In this document: piece after piece, positions 34,233-44,103 of the stretch
Layout: the number at the start of each line of letters is the position of its first letter
Position numbering within the stretch: position 1 is the first letter of the stretch
From: Flavobacteriales bacterium
Lineage (GTDB): Bacteria > Bacteroidota > Bacteroidia > Flavobacteriales > TMED113
Reading direction: 5' to 3'
DNA length: 64,000 nt
Assembly: GCA_002718895.1 (NCBI GenBank)
Contig: PBGD01000007.1
Span: forward strand, 1 to 64,000
The notes under the pieces: generated by a model
Seen by the model: only the letters and a program-made list of their open reading frames with translations
The model's database searches: none
Told to the model about the DNA's origin: nothing
Position numbers and translations under genes: made by a program

Positions 34233-36145
34233 ATGCAAATATAAAATACTGTAACAATTGGACTAATTATTCCCGTTTACAAACAAGAGAAGTTATGGTG
34301 GGAAATATTGGCGTTGGAGGATCTCACCCGATCAGAATTCAATCAATGACAACAACTAGCACAATGGATACGAAATCATCTGTAGAGCAAGCCATCTCAA
34401 TGATTAAAGCAGGTTGTGAGCTAGTCAGATTTACTGCACCCAATATAAAAGAAGCTGAAAATTTAGCCAATATAAAGGACGCATTATTAAATAAGGGATA
34501 TACTACACCCATTGTTGCGGATATACACTTTACTCCAAATGCGGCTATTGCTGCAGCTAAAATTGTAGAAAAAGTTAGAATTAACCCTGGCAATTTTTCT
34601 GACAAAAAAAAATTTAATTTAAGCACATACTCTTCTGCACAATATTCTGATGAGTTAAAACGAATTGAAGAAAAATTTCATCCCTTAATAGATACATGTA
34701 TCAATCATAATACCGCCATGAGAATTGGCACTAACCATGGCTCGCTTTCAGATAGAATAATGAGTCAATATGGTGACACCCCACTTGGCATGGTGGAATC
34801 TGCATTAGAATTTGTCCGTATTTGTGAAAAATATAATTTTTTCAATATTATTCTTTCAATGAAAGCTAGTAATACTATTGTTATGACCCAGGCCTATAGA
34901 CTACTTGTCTCAAAAATGCATCAAGAAAACATGAATTATCCTCTACATCTTGGTGTCACAGAAGCTGGAGAGGGAGACGATGGCAGGATCAAATCTGCTA
35001 TTGGAATAGGGTCGTTATTAATGGATGGAATAGGCGATACAATTCGTGTGTCATTAACAGAGTCGCCTGAAAAAGAAATGCCTGTTGCAAAAAATATTAT
35101 AGAATATATTAATAAAAATAAAAACCACCCTCTCTTAGAAACAACAAAAACTGAGATTAACCCCATTGAATATTCTAGGAGAAAAACCATTTCAGTTTTA
35201 AATATTGGTCAAAAAAGTCCACCAATTGTAATAGCAGATTATAGAATGAAAAATAAAATTGATATTAATAGTTTTAGAGATATTGGATATACTTTTTTAA
35301 ATAAATTGGATAAATGGTCAATTAGTCAAACTGCGGCAGACTATGTTTTTGTTGGTAAGCGAAATATTGATTTTAAGCTTCCTGGTAGCTTGCGTGTTAT
35401 TTATGATTATGAAAATTGGATTGACACCAAAAATGGTTATCCACTTTTTAATAGCGATGAATTTTTGTCAAGCTTATATTTTTCTAAAAAATTAAACTTT
35501 CTTAAAGTTCAAAAAAGTGATTTATCAGAAGATCTAATGCAAAAGATCAAAGAAAATAACAAAGTTGTTCTTTTAATTGAAAGTCATCATCAAAATTTTA
35601 TTGGAGAACTTCGCACAATATTTAACAAGCTTATTAGTAATAATATAAAAGCTCCAGTTGTTTTAAGTTCTGATCAATCAGATTTAAACAAGGATTATAT
35701 TCAAATATTTTCATCCATAGATTTAGGCAGTTTAATGTTAGATGGATTGGGAGATGGTATTATGATTCAGGCTTTAAATTCAGAAACTTATTACATAAAT
35801 AAATTAGCATTTAATATTTTGCAGGCAACAAGGACGCGTATTTCTAAAACTGAATATATATCATGTCCTTCTTGTGGAAGAACACAGTTTGATTTAGAAA
35901 AAACAACTCAAAAAATAAGAAAAGCAACCTCACATTTAAAGGGTTTAAAAATAGGAGTTATGGGCTGTATAGTAAATGGACCCGGTGAAATGGCAGATGC
36001 TGATTATGGTTATGTTGGAACTGGCCCTGGAAAAATCAGCTTGTACAAACAGAAAAATATGATAAAAAAAAATATACCTACTGACAAGGCTCTTGAAGAA
36101 TTAATTTTATTAATTAAATCAAATGGTGATTGGGTTGACTGTTAA
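34229..36145 (+). CDS. ispG: 4-hydroxy-3-methylbut-2-enyl-diphosphate synthase (long form)
   Basis: A 638-aa IspG (GcpE) of the MEP isoprenoid pathway. The N-terminal TIM barrel begins TREVMVGNIGVGGSHPIRIQSM. An inserted domain (about 295-500), typical of the plant/Chlamydia/Bacteroidota form, separates it from the reductase-like C-terminal domain. That domain carries the 4Fe-4S ligands ISCPSCGRTQFDL and MGCIVNGPGEMADADYGYVG. Overlaps the cyclase gene by 4 nt and converges with the M23 peptidase gene with a 4-nt 3' overlap. Confidence 0.96.
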   Translation: MNANIKYCNNWTNYSRLQTREVMVGNIGVGGSHPIRIQSMTTTSTMDTKSSVEQAISMIKAGCELVRFTAPNIKEAENLANIKDALLNKGYTTPIVADIHFTPNAAIAAAKIVEKVRINPGNFSDKKKFNLSTYSSAQYSDELKRIEEKFHPLIDTCINHNTAMRIGTNHGSLSDRIMSQYGDTPLGMVESALEFVRICEKYNFFNIILSMKASNTIVMTQAYRLLVSKMHQENMNYPLHLGVTEAGEGDDGRIKSAIGIGSLLMDGIGDTIRVSLTESPEKEMPVAKNIIEYINKNKNHPLLETTKTEINPIEYSRRKTISVLNIGQKSPPIVIADYRMKNKIDINSFRDIGYTFLNKLDKWSISQTAADYVFVGKRNIDFKLPGSLRVIYDYENWIDTKNGYPLFNSDEFLSSLYFSKKLNFLKVQKSDLSEDLMQKIKENNKVVLLIESHHQNFIGELRTIFNKLISNNIKAPVVLSSDQSDLNKDYIQIFSSIDLGSLMLDGLGDGIMIQALNSETYYINKLAFNILQATRTRISKTEYISCPSCGRTQFDLEKTTQKIRKATSHLKGLKIGVMGCIVNGPGEMADADYGYVGTGPGKISLYKQKNMIKKNIPTDKALEELILLIKSNGDWVDC

Positions 36146-37440
36146 TGATGAGTAGAAATTTTATTAAGAGAATCTATATTAATAAGTTCATTTGGATAAT
36201 GAATAGATTCTAGTTTTTTCATCCATTTGTTTTTAATCAGTTCAAAATTATTTTTATTAGATTCTTTGACTGGCTTTGATGATGGCAGTTGTGTTTTGAA
36301 TGGATCTACTTGTTTCCCATTTTTCCAAAACCTATAACAAACATGTGGTCCAGTTGCTTGACCAGATCTTCCTACATAGCCAATTATATCAACACCTTGT
36401 TGTACCTTTTTGCCTCTTTTAATTTTATTTCGTTTCCAAAGCGTTTTGCTAGATTTGTCCATATGTAAATATTGTGTTGTGTAAGTGGAATTGTGTTTTA
36501 TTTTAACATAATAGCCATTATATTTATTGTAAGAAGTTTCAATTATTTCACCATCAGCAGTACTGTATATTGGTGTGCCAATTGGTGCTGCAAAATCGGT
36601 GCCAAAATGCCCTTTCCATCTACCAGTTACGGGGTGTTTTCTTCTATTTGTAAACCTAGAAGATATTCTTGTGAATGAAACAGGAGCTTTTAAAAAAAAC
36701 TTTCTTAAATTATTACCTTTTTCATCAAAATAATCTTCAAAGCCTTGGACTTCATTAAATGCAATGGCATAGTAATTGATTTTGTTTGAGTTAAATAATG
36801 CTGCATGAACTTTTCCTACTCCAATAAATTCCCCATCTACATATTTCGCATCATATATTACCTTAAATTTATCTCCAGGCTTAACTCTGAAGAAGTCAAT
36901 TGTCCATGGATAGATTTCGTCAGCAAAAATATTTACTAGTTTAGCAGAAAGATTACTTTCTTCCATGGCATACCACAAAGAAGAGTTTATAACGCCAGAT
37001 CCTGTTTTTTCTTTAATTGTAACTTGTTTTTTATCCAGATAAACTATTGGTGGCGCTGTTAAATTAGCAACTAAGAAATCTACTTTATTAATTTCATAAA
37101 CAAAATATTTTAGTTTAGTTTTTAATGTATCGTCAAAAATCAAAGTGTAATTAGCATCAGCGGCAATTTCTCTCAGGTCAAATATAGGTCTTGATAATTT
37201 TGCAACTTGATCAATTGTTTTGAAGTCAATGTTATGTGTTCTTAGAATATCTCCAACAAATTCATTTTTAAGAATTTTTTTATCTAAATAATATAAGTCA
37301 TCTAACTTAATATTATAACGATATTTTTTAGAGATGATTTCGGAAACTACTGGCTTGTTATATTCATCAATTTTTTTTTTTTGAGACTTTATGCAGCCAC
37401 TCAAAATCAAAATAATTATGTTAAATAAAAGTATTCTCAT
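36142..37440 (-). CDS. M23 family murein peptidase lipoprotein
   Basis: A 432-aa lipoprotein (lipobox ILSGC). After a long N-terminal region with OapA/LysM-like folds, the LytM domain (about 280-395) shows GHFGTDFAAPIGTPIY with the first two zinc ligands and TTQYLHMD. The third ligand motif, normally HxH, reads GPHVCYRFWKNGKQVDP: the second His is Cys. I recall the same HVC variant in other Bacteroidota M23 proteins. It would cut peptide cross-links in murein. It directly abuts the TDO gene (no gap), same strand, so co-transcription is likely. Confidence 0.88.
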   Translation of the reverse strand: MRILLFNIIILILSGCIKSQKKKIDEYNKPVVSEIISKKYRYNIKLDDLYYLDKKILKNEFVGDILRTHNIDFKTIDQVAKLSRPIFDLREIAADANYTLIFDDTLKTKLKYFVYEINKVDFLVANLTAPPIVYLDKKQVTIKEKTGSGVINSSLWYAMEESNLSAKLVNIFADEIYPWTIDFFRVKPGDKFKVIYDAKYVDGEFIGVGKVHAALFNSNKINYYAIAFNEVQGFEDYFDEKGNNLRKFFLKAPVSFTRISSRFTNRRKHPVTGRWKGHFGTDFAAPIGTPIYSTADGEIIETSYNKYNGYYVKIKHNSTYTTQYLHMDKSSKTLWKRNKIKRGKKVQQGVDIIGYVGRSGQATGPHVCYRFWKNGKQVDPFKTQLPSSKPVKESNKNNFELIKNKWMKKLESIHYPNELINIDSLNKISTHH

Positions 37441-38409
37441 TTATATATTTATTGATTCAACCCATTTCCTACCCCATTGATTTCTTTCTTCTTTGGACCA
37501 CAAATTAGGAAAAAATATAATTTTTTGAAACCTGGGAGGGAGATATTCCTCCCAATTTGTGCCACCTGTAGCAGCTACTCTTTTATTTTTTATTTTTAAA
37601 TACTTAGCAGCAGATTTATAGTGTGCTAGTTTCCAATGAATATTAAAGTTGTAATCATATTCTTTTAAAAGATTTACCAATTGAGAGTTTGCTTGATCTT
37701 TTTTTGATAAGCTGAGATATTTTTCAAGTAAGTTTTTGCCTTTCATTTTTGTAGAAAGTTTTATTAGTTCTGGGTCATATTTTTTTTCAAATTGTTTAAG
37801 TGTGTAAGTTTTTGTTCCAGTTTTCATTTCATTAGCTCCTGATTTCCAATAGATGTTTTTGTATTGTGGATTTTTTAAGGATTTCTTTGTATTAGTAAGA
37901 AAACTTAATTGCGTTGAACGCAGCTCCATCATTCTAAATTGTGCACTTTGAAAACCACTGCTAGGAAGTAAAGCCATTCGGAATTTTAGAAATTGATCTT
38001 TCTCCATTCCATTGATCATTATTTCAAAAGAATCAATTAAGTTCTTAAAATATCTATTTAATCTAATCATCTTTTCGATGAATAAGTTAACATTTATTTT
38101 TTTGTTCCAACCCTTGTCTTCACCTGAAGGAAGCACAAGCCTTCCGTTCTCATTTATTTGCTCTAATTCTAATAGACATAATTTGAAATACAGCTCAGTT
38201 ATTTGATGATAAATAATAAAAATATTTTCATCAGGAAAATCTGTTTTAGGCTGTTGAATTGAAAGCAAAGTTTCCAAATTAATATAGTTCCAGTAGTTGA
38301 TATAGTCAGAGATTAAAAGCCCATCTAAATAAGAGTACAAATCTTGACCTGTAGCAGAATATTTAGATGATAAATCAGTAATTTTTTCTAAAATTTTTGT
38401 TTTATTCAT
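37441..38409 (-). CDS. Tryptophan 2,3-dioxygenase family protein
   Basis: A 322-aa heme dioxygenase-like protein. FIIYHQITELYFKL has the active-site His. ALLPSSGFQSAQFRMMELRS matches the conserved heme-pocket helix, and NIHWKLAHYKSAAKYL carries the proximal His. The C-terminal glycine loop reads ATGGTNWEEYLPPRF instead of the GTGGSSG seen in classic TDOs. It would open L-tryptophan to N-formylkynurenine, the first step of the kynurenine route. It lies between DUF3108 and M23 genes, a neighbourhood I associate with Bacteroidota. Confidence 0.88.
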   Translation of the reverse strand: MNKTKILEKITDLSSKYSATGQDLYSYLDGLLISDYINYWNYINLETLLSIQQPKTDFPDENIFIIYHQITELYFKLCLLELEQINENGRLVLPSGEDKGWNKKINVNLFIEKMIRLNRYFKNLIDSFEIMINGMEKDQFLKFRMALLPSSGFQSAQFRMMELRSTQLSFLTNTKKSLKNPQYKNIYWKSGANEMKTGTKTYTLKQFEKKYDPELIKLSTKMKGKNLLEKYLSLSKKDQANSQLVNLLKEYDYNFNIHWKLAHYKSAAKYLKIKNKRVAATGGTNWEEYLPPRFQKIIFFPNLWSKEERNQWGRKWVESINI

Positions 38410-38446
38410 TTTTACTTGGGTTATTCTAATTAAATATAAAGATAAA

Positions 38447-39256
38447 TTACTTATTGATTTTAATTAAAGTGTTTTCCGCCTTGACCAAATTTATATACAC
38501 AGATCCAACTAGAACAGGGATTTCTAATTTAATTGGAATGTGCATTTTGTCTGCAGAAACCCACAAAAATGCTCCAAGCGAATGTTTAAACAATCTACCT
38601 TTCTCTAAGTAGGGCTCAAGCTTAATCGTCTTTATTTCCCCAAATTTACTTTTAATACTTTCCTCACCATGATTTATTATATATGAATTATATGTTTTAC
38701 CTTGATAAAGGTATGAAAAGCAAATTGTATCTGTCAATAAAAGATCTTCATGTAAAATTGTTCTAAGTTGATAAAATGTTGATAGTAAATCATTTGGTTG
38801 ATTTTGGTTAAAAAAGACAAAAGGCTCTTCGTATTTATATTTACCCTCTTTAATTTTCATTTTAGATTTTATTGTTTTTAGTGAATTAATTTCAACTATT
38901 GATTGATAATAGTGTTGAACACTGAAAATTAAACTAAAAATATTTGTTGTTTTACCTTTTGCATTAATTATATAGTGTGCGGCATTATTAAGGTTCTCAT
39001 TTTTATTGTTAATATAAAACTCTGCATGACCTGCAAGTAATTTTTTTCTGGCTTGATTTCTTTTCCCATAATATATTCTGTATTTAAGTAATTCACCAAA
39101 GCTAAAAGCATTATTTAAATTTTTATTTGGATCACAAAAACTGTAGCAATCAATTTTTTTAGTAAAAACAGTATCTTTTGGAAAAAAAATAGATTTATTT
39201 TGAGAAAAACTTGAAAAAAATCCAAAAAAACAAAAAAAAATGACATATTTTATCAT
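38447..39256 (-). CDS. DUF3108 domain secreted protein
   Basis: A 269-aa protein with a Sec signal (IKYVIFFCFFGFFSSFSQ). The DUF3108 core includes FGELLKYRIYYGKRNQARK, SLIFSVQHYYQSIVEI and GAFLWVSADKMHIPIKLEIPVLVGSVYINL. Predicted to be a periplasmic beta-rich protein of unknown role. First gene of a three-gene run with the TDO and the M23 peptidase (37-nt and 0-nt gaps). An AT-rich 100-nt spacer with homopolymer tracts separates it from leuS. Confidence 0.82.
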   Translation of the reverse strand: MIKYVIFFCFFGFFSSFSQNKSIFFPKDTVFTKKIDCYSFCDPNKNLNNAFSFGELLKYRIYYGKRNQARKKLLAGHAEFYINNKNENLNNAAHYIINAKGKTTNIFSLIFSVQHYYQSIVEINSLKTIKSKMKIKEGKYKYEEPFVFFNQNQPNDLLSTFYQLRTILHEDLLLTDTICFSYLYQGKTYNSYIINHGEESIKSKFGEIKTIKLEPYLEKGRLFKHSLGAFLWVSADKMHIPIKLEIPVLVGSVYINLVKAENTLIKINK

Positions 39257-39357
39257 ACTGAAATAAATAGGTGAATAGTGTTATTTTTTTAGAAAAAAGG
39301 CATAAAAAGGGGTTTTTTTTCACATTTTTTTACAAAAAATAAGATTTTATTCAAATT

Positions 39358-42129
39358 TTAAGCAACTATATTAATGATTTTGTTTGGTACAATTATAATT
39401 CGTTTAATCTTCTTTCCGCCAAGGTATTTATGTGTATTATCATTCGATACAATTTTATTTTCAATTTCTTTTTTAGATAAATTCTTTAATACATTTAATT
39501 TGAATTTGAGTTTCCCATTAAAAGAAACGGGATATGTAAAGTGACTTTCTTGTAAATACTTATCATTATATTTTGGCCATTTTGCTTCTGATATAGAATT
39601 TGGATTGCCTAATTTTTCCCATAACTCCTCAGTAATAAATGGAGCATAAGGAGAAAGTAAAATCAAAAAATCACTAATTATTGCCTTTTTATTACACTTT
39701 AAATCCATTAATTCATTTATGCAAATCATTAATGCACTTACAACAGTGTTAAAAGAGTATCTATTTAAATCTTGAGTTATTTTTTTTATACACTTATGTA
39801 TAGATTTGTTTTCTTCTAAAGTTGGATTTGTGTCTACAATATTAAATTGATTATGTTTATCATGTGTTAAGCGCCATACTTTTTTTAAAAAATTATGTAC
39901 ACCATTAATTCCGTTTGTGTCCCATGGTTTGTATTGTTCTAATGGACCCAAAAACATTTCATATAACCTTAAAGTGTCTGCTCCGAATTTTTCAACTAGA
40001 TCATCTGGAGTTTGAGTGTTGTATTTAGATTTTGACATTTTTTCTACTTCATAGCCACATTTGTATTTTGAGTCTTCATTCAGAATAAATTTAGCATTTT
40101 TGTATTCGGAACGCCATGTTTTAAACTTGTCTATATCAAGTATATCATTTTTTACAAAATCGATATTGACATATAGTTTATTAGTTTTGTATTTGTTTTT
40201 TAATTCATCTGTAACAAATGTATTTGTTTTGGTAATTCTGTATACAAAATTAGACCTACCTAAAATCATGCCTTGATTAATTAATTTTTTAAATGGTTCT
40301 TTAAAATTTATAAATCCACGATCATAAAGAAATTTTGTCCAAAATCTAGAGTAGAGTAAATGGCCCACTGCATGTTCTGCACCTCCAATATAAAGGTCAA
40401 CTTGCCCCCAGTAATTTGCTTTTTCTTTTGAAACAAATTCTTTTTCATTTTTGGGGTCCATGAACCTTAGAAAATACCATGATGAACCAGCCCAGCCAGG
40501 CATAGTATTATATTCCATTTTCTCGCCTTCAAAAATATTCCAATCAGATTTTTTAGCCCTAGCAAGTGGAGGTTCACCATGAGAAGTTGGGAGATATTTA
40601 TCTATCTTTGGTAATTCTACAGCTTCATGGTTGTTAATTATATAGGGAGCCCCATTTTTATAATATACCGGAAAAGGTTCTCCCCAATATCTTTGGCGAC
40701 TAAATATAGCATCACGAAGTCTATAATTAATTTTAGCTAAGCCAATTCCCATTTCAACCAATTTACATGTTGATTTATCTATTGCATCACTTGCTCTTAA
40801 ATCATTTAAAAAATCTGAATTTGCAATAATTGCATCCATATTTTGATACGCACTTTTTGCAATGTCTCTATTTTTAAAAATGTTTTTAATTTTTAATTTG
40901 AATTTTTGAGCAAATTCCCAATCTCTTTGATCACCACAAGGAACTGCCATTATAGCACCAGTTCCATATGAGGAAAGAACATAATCTGCAATCCAAATTG
41001 GCAATTTTTCTTTATTGAAAGGATGTATAACATAATTGCCTGAAAAAACCCCACTTATAGTTCTTGAATCAGACTGCCTGTCCCTTTCAGATCTTAAAGA
41101 AGCTTTTTCACAATAATCCTGAACGGTTTTTTTTGTTGATTCTGTAACAATTTTAGCAACTAATGGGTGTTCAGGAGAGATCACGATAAATGTAGTTCCA
41201 AAAATTGTATCTGGTCTTGTAGTAAAAACATCAATTAAATGATTTTTACAAGATGTTTGAAATTGAATTACGACTCCCTTTGATTTACCAATCCAGTTTT
41301 TTTGTGTTTCTTTTATTGCATCACTCCAATCTATTTCATCTAGATCATTTAAAAGACGCTCTGCATACGCTGTTATACGTAAAGACCATTGCTGCATTTT
41401 TTTTTGTTTAACTGGAAAATTGCCTCTTTCTGAAAATCCATCTTTTACTTCATCATTTGCTAAAACTGTACCTAAGCCTTCACACCAATTTACTAATGTT
41501 TCAGAAAGGAATGCTAAACGATATTTAAGAACTATAGATTGTTGTTTTGCATGAGTCCAGGAAAGCCATTGTTTTTTTGTGAAAATTGGAGTGTCTGTAT
41601 CACACGGTGACTTAACATCAATATTACCATTTCTTTCAAACTCTGCAATTAGTTCTGAAATAGGCAAAGCTTTATCATCAATATTGCAATAATATGATTG
41701 ATATAATTGTTTAAAAATCCACTGTGTCCATTTGTAGTACTTTGGGTCTGATGTTTGAATTTCTCTTGACCAATCAAATGAAAAACCGATCTTATTTAGT
41801 TGATTTCTGTATCTTTTAATATTTTGTTTTGTGGTTAGTTCTGGATGCTGTCCAGTTTCAATAGCATATTGTTCTGCAGGTAAACCGAATGAATCATAAC
41901 CCATAGGGTGAAGAACATTATATCCATTTAACTTTTTATATCTTGCATAAATATCTGAAGCAATGTACCCCAACGGGTGACCTACATGTAAACCTGACCC
42001 AGATGGATAGGGGAACATGTCCAAAACATAATATTTTTTTTTATTTATATTTTCTTTACTTAAATGAGTTTTTTGTTCATCCCATTTTTTACTCCATTTT
42101 TTTTCTATTTTATTAAAGTTATAATCCAT
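39358..42129 (-). CDS. leuS: Leucyl-tRNA synthetase
   Basis: A 923-aa class Ia synthetase. HIGH-type motif in SGLHVGHPLGYIASDIYARY, editing (CP1) domain with TTRPDTIFGTTFIVISPEHP, and signature EVEKMSKSKYNTQTPDDLV near residue 695. The anticodon-binding domain and C-terminal domain complete the protein. Full length for a bacterial LeuRS. Divergent from ftsX, with about 80 nt between. A TACATTTA box lies some 35 nt before the ATG. Confidence 0.96.
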   Translation of the reverse strand: MDYNFNKIEKKWSKKWDEQKTHLSKENINKKKYYVLDMFPYPSGSGLHVGHPLGYIASDIYARYKKLNGYNVLHPMGYDSFGLPAEQYAIETGQHPELTTKQNIKRYRNQLNKIGFSFDWSREIQTSDPKYYKWTQWIFKQLYQSYYCNIDDKALPISELIAEFERNGNIDVKSPCDTDTPIFTKKQWLSWTHAKQQSIVLKYRLAFLSETLVNWCEGLGTVLANDEVKDGFSERGNFPVKQKKMQQWSLRITAYAERLLNDLDEIDWSDAIKETQKNWIGKSKGVVIQFQTSCKNHLIDVFTTRPDTIFGTTFIVISPEHPLVAKIVTESTKKTVQDYCEKASLRSERDRQSDSRTISGVFSGNYVIHPFNKEKLPIWIADYVLSSYGTGAIMAVPCGDQRDWEFAQKFKLKIKNIFKNRDIAKSAYQNMDAIIANSDFLNDLRASDAIDKSTCKLVEMGIGLAKINYRLRDAIFSRQRYWGEPFPVYYKNGAPYIINNHEAVELPKIDKYLPTSHGEPPLARAKKSDWNIFEGEKMEYNTMPGWAGSSWYFLRFMDPKNEKEFVSKEKANYWGQVDLYIGGAEHAVGHLLYSRFWTKFLYDRGFINFKEPFKKLINQGMILGRSNFVYRITKTNTFVTDELKNKYKTNKLYVNIDFVKNDILDIDKFKTWRSEYKNAKFILNEDSKYKCGYEVEKMSKSKYNTQTPDDLVEKFGADTLRLYEMFLGPLEQYKPWDTNGINGVHNFLKKVWRLTHDKHNQFNIVDTNPTLEENKSIHKCIKKITQDLNRYSFNTVVSALMICINELMDLKCNKKAIISDFLILLSPYAPFITEELWEKLGNPNSISEAKWPKYNDKYLQESHFTYPVSFNGKLKFKLNVLKNLSKKEIENKIVSNDNTHKYLGGKKIKRIIIVPNKIINIVA

Positions 42130-42210
42130 CTTTATAGTAAGTATAATTATTTAAATGTATAAATTATATACAACATTAAATAAAATGATTATTTAATTTT
42201 ATATTTAAAG

Positions 42211-43089
42211 ATGGCATTAAAAACAGAGAATTTTTTTAAAAGTCAACTAAGGGTTTCTAAAATATCTATTTTTTTAGCAACAACTTTCTCATTTTTATTA
42301 ATGTTTATTATAGGATTAGTCATAATTAATTCCCACGCACTACAGACCAATCTCAAAGAAAATGTTGTAATGAATGTGGTTCTTGTAAATTCGTTAAAAG
42401 AAAAGGAAACGCAACAGCTAATAAAGTCTCTAAGTATTATGTCACATATAAAATCTGTAAAGTTTATTTCCAAGGAAGTTGCAGCAGAAGAACTTAAAAG
42501 TCAACTAGGCGAAAACTTTTTAGAATTGCTTGATGCAAATCCACTTTCAGATATTATAGAAATTAAATATGTTGCAGAATTTGTTAGTGCATCAAGTTTG
42601 TTAAATGAAAGAGATAATTTAAATAAATATTATCAAATAGATGAGGTTTTTTATGATCGAAATTTGTTATCACTGATTGATACCAGTTTTAATAAATTAG
42701 CTACTTTTATTTTATTGTTTTCCTGCTTGATTATTTTTATATCCTTTAATCTAATTCATAGTAATATCAGACTCACTATTTATTCAAAAAGATTTTTGTT
42801 AAAAACTATGCAGCTAGTAGGTGCCACGAAGAGTTTTATACAGAAACCCTTTTTGACCTCAAACTTATTATCTTCACTATTTGCTTCAACTTTTGGTATT
42901 TTTTTGTTGTCAGCTATATATTTTGTGGCTAAGGATCGACTGCCATCAATACAACAATTCATGTCTTTTAATGAAATATTATATTTACTTATAGTTGTAT
43001 CTTTAGTTAATATTTTAATATCTTTTCTTTGTACATGGTTTTGTGTTAGAAACTATTTAAATTTGAGTACAGAAGATTTATATAAATAA
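42211..43089 (+). CDS. ftsX: Cell division protein FtsX
   Basis: A 292-aa integral membrane protein: N-terminal helix (IFLATTFSFLLMFIIGLVII), an extracytoplasmic domain (MNVVLVNSLKEKETQQL... VKFISKEVAAEEL... NPLSDIIEIKY) and three more helices typical of the FtsX permease domain (LKTMQLVGATKSFI). With FtsE it activates murein hydrolases at the septum. A TATATTTA box lies 3 nt upstream of the ATG, so a near-leaderless mRNA is possible. The stop overlaps the DUF3098 start by 1 nt. Confidence 0.94.
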   Translation: MALKTENFFKSQLRVSKISIFLATTFSFLLMFIIGLVIINSHALQTNLKENVVMNVVLVNSLKEKETQQLIKSLSIMSHIKSVKFISKEVAAEELKSQLGENFLELLDANPLSDIIEIKYVAEFVSASSLLNERDNLNKYYQIDEVFYDRNLLSLIDTSFNKLATFILLFSCLIIFISFNLIHSNIRLTIYSKRFLLKTMQLVGATKSFIQKPFLTSNLLSSLFASTFGIFLLSAIYFVAKDRLPSIQQFMSFNEILYLLIVVSLVNILISFLCTWFCVRNYLNLSTEDLYK

Positions 43090-43319
43090 TGATTATGTCA
43101 GATCAAAAAAAATTTCTTTTCAATAAAAAAAATTATATTTTATTAATTATAAGTTTGTTATTTATTTCCATTGGTTTTGCATTAATGATAGGTGGCGGGG
43201 GAGTGACTAATTCAGATTTTAATCCGGAAATCTTCTCACCTCGACGAATTATCTATGCACCAATTGTAATTATTATGGGATATATTTTGATTGGCATTTC
43301 AATTTTTTACAATGATTGA
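43089..43319 (+). CDS. DUF3098 small membrane protein
   Basis: A 76-aa protein, two hydrophobic helices (about 17-36 and 54-72) flanking SDFNPEIFSPRRIIYAPIVI, which matches DUF3098. This family is nearly always found between ftsX and uppP in Bacteroidota, as here, which suggests a role in envelope growth, although its function is unknown. The start may be this ATG or the one two codons later. It overlaps ftsX by 1 nt and uppP by 8 nt. Confidence 0.88.
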   Translation: MIMSDQKKFLFNKKNYILLIISLLFISIGFALMIGGGGVTNSDFNPEIFSPRRIIYAPIVIIMGYILIGISIFYND

Positions 43320-44100
43320 AGAGCTTAAGTATTTTCTGTTGGGACTTATTCAGGGGCTAGCAGAATTTTTTCCTATTAGTAGTAGTGGACACATTGTCCT
43401 TTTTTCAAATTTAATAGATCTTTCAAGTAATCACCCTTTATTATTATCAATTGTAGTTCATTTTGCAACAACTTTAAGTACAATTATTGTCTATAAAAAA
43501 AGAATTTTTAATACTCTAAAGGGTGTTATGTGTCAAAGCCATGAGTCTGTATCATTTGTTACTAAAATCATTGTTTCATCCTTACCAATTGTAATTGTGG
43601 GTATTTTATTTAGGGAAAAAATAGAGTTTGTATTTAATCACTCTACTCAATTAGTAGCTCTTATGTTAACTCTTACAGGATTAATGTTAGTTTTTAATCA
43701 TAAACAAACAACACCCAAAAAGCATATAAACTATATGGATGCATTGTTAATGGGGGTTGCACAAAGTATTGCAATTTTACCAGGAATTTCAAGATCAGGA
43801 GCGACAATATCAATGGCACTATTATGTAAAATTGACAGAAAAAAAGCAGCAGAATTTTCTTTTTTAATGGTTTTATTACCCATTATTGGGATCACTATTA
43901 TTGAATTAATTATTTTACTTTCATCTTCTATTAACTTAAAATCAAGCGAAATATATGGACTTATAATTGCCTTTTTTTCTGCATTCATCTCAGGATTATT
44001 TGCGTGTAGATACATGATAAGATTAGTTCAAAATAATAATTTAAAGTACTTTGGTTATTATTGCATTTTAGTTGGATTTTTTTTCATTCTGTTATATTAA
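43312..44100 (+). CDS. uppP: Undecaprenyl-diphosphate phosphatase
   Basis: A 262-aa BacA-type membrane phosphatase that recycles the lipid carrier for murein and O-antigen. Start corrected to MIEELKYFLLGLIQGLAEFFPISSSGH, which carries the first catalytic motif (EFFPISSSGH); the listed start lies seven codons upstream inside DUF3098. The second motif is PGISRSGATISMAL. About eight membrane helices. It is downstream of DUF3098 with an 8-nt overlap. Confidence 0.95.
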   Translation: MIEELKYFLLGLIQGLAEFFPISSSGHIVLFSNLIDLSSNHPLLLSIVVHFATTLSTIIVYKKRIFNTLKGVMCQSHESVSFVTKIIVSSLPIVIVGILFREKIEFVFNHSTQLVALMLTLTGLMLVFNHKQTTPKKHINYMDALLMGVAQSIAILPGISRSGATISMALLCKIDRKKAAEFSFLMVLLPIIGITIIELIILLSSSINLKSSEIYGLIIAFFSAFISGLFACRYMIRLVQNNNLKYFGYYCILVGFFFILLY

Positions 44101-44103
44101 GTT

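Noticed and set aside
39257-39357. Homopolymer-rich leuS/DUF3108 spacer considered as an intrinsic terminator
   Set aside because: There are T and A tracts on both strands but no stable stem precedes a U-run.
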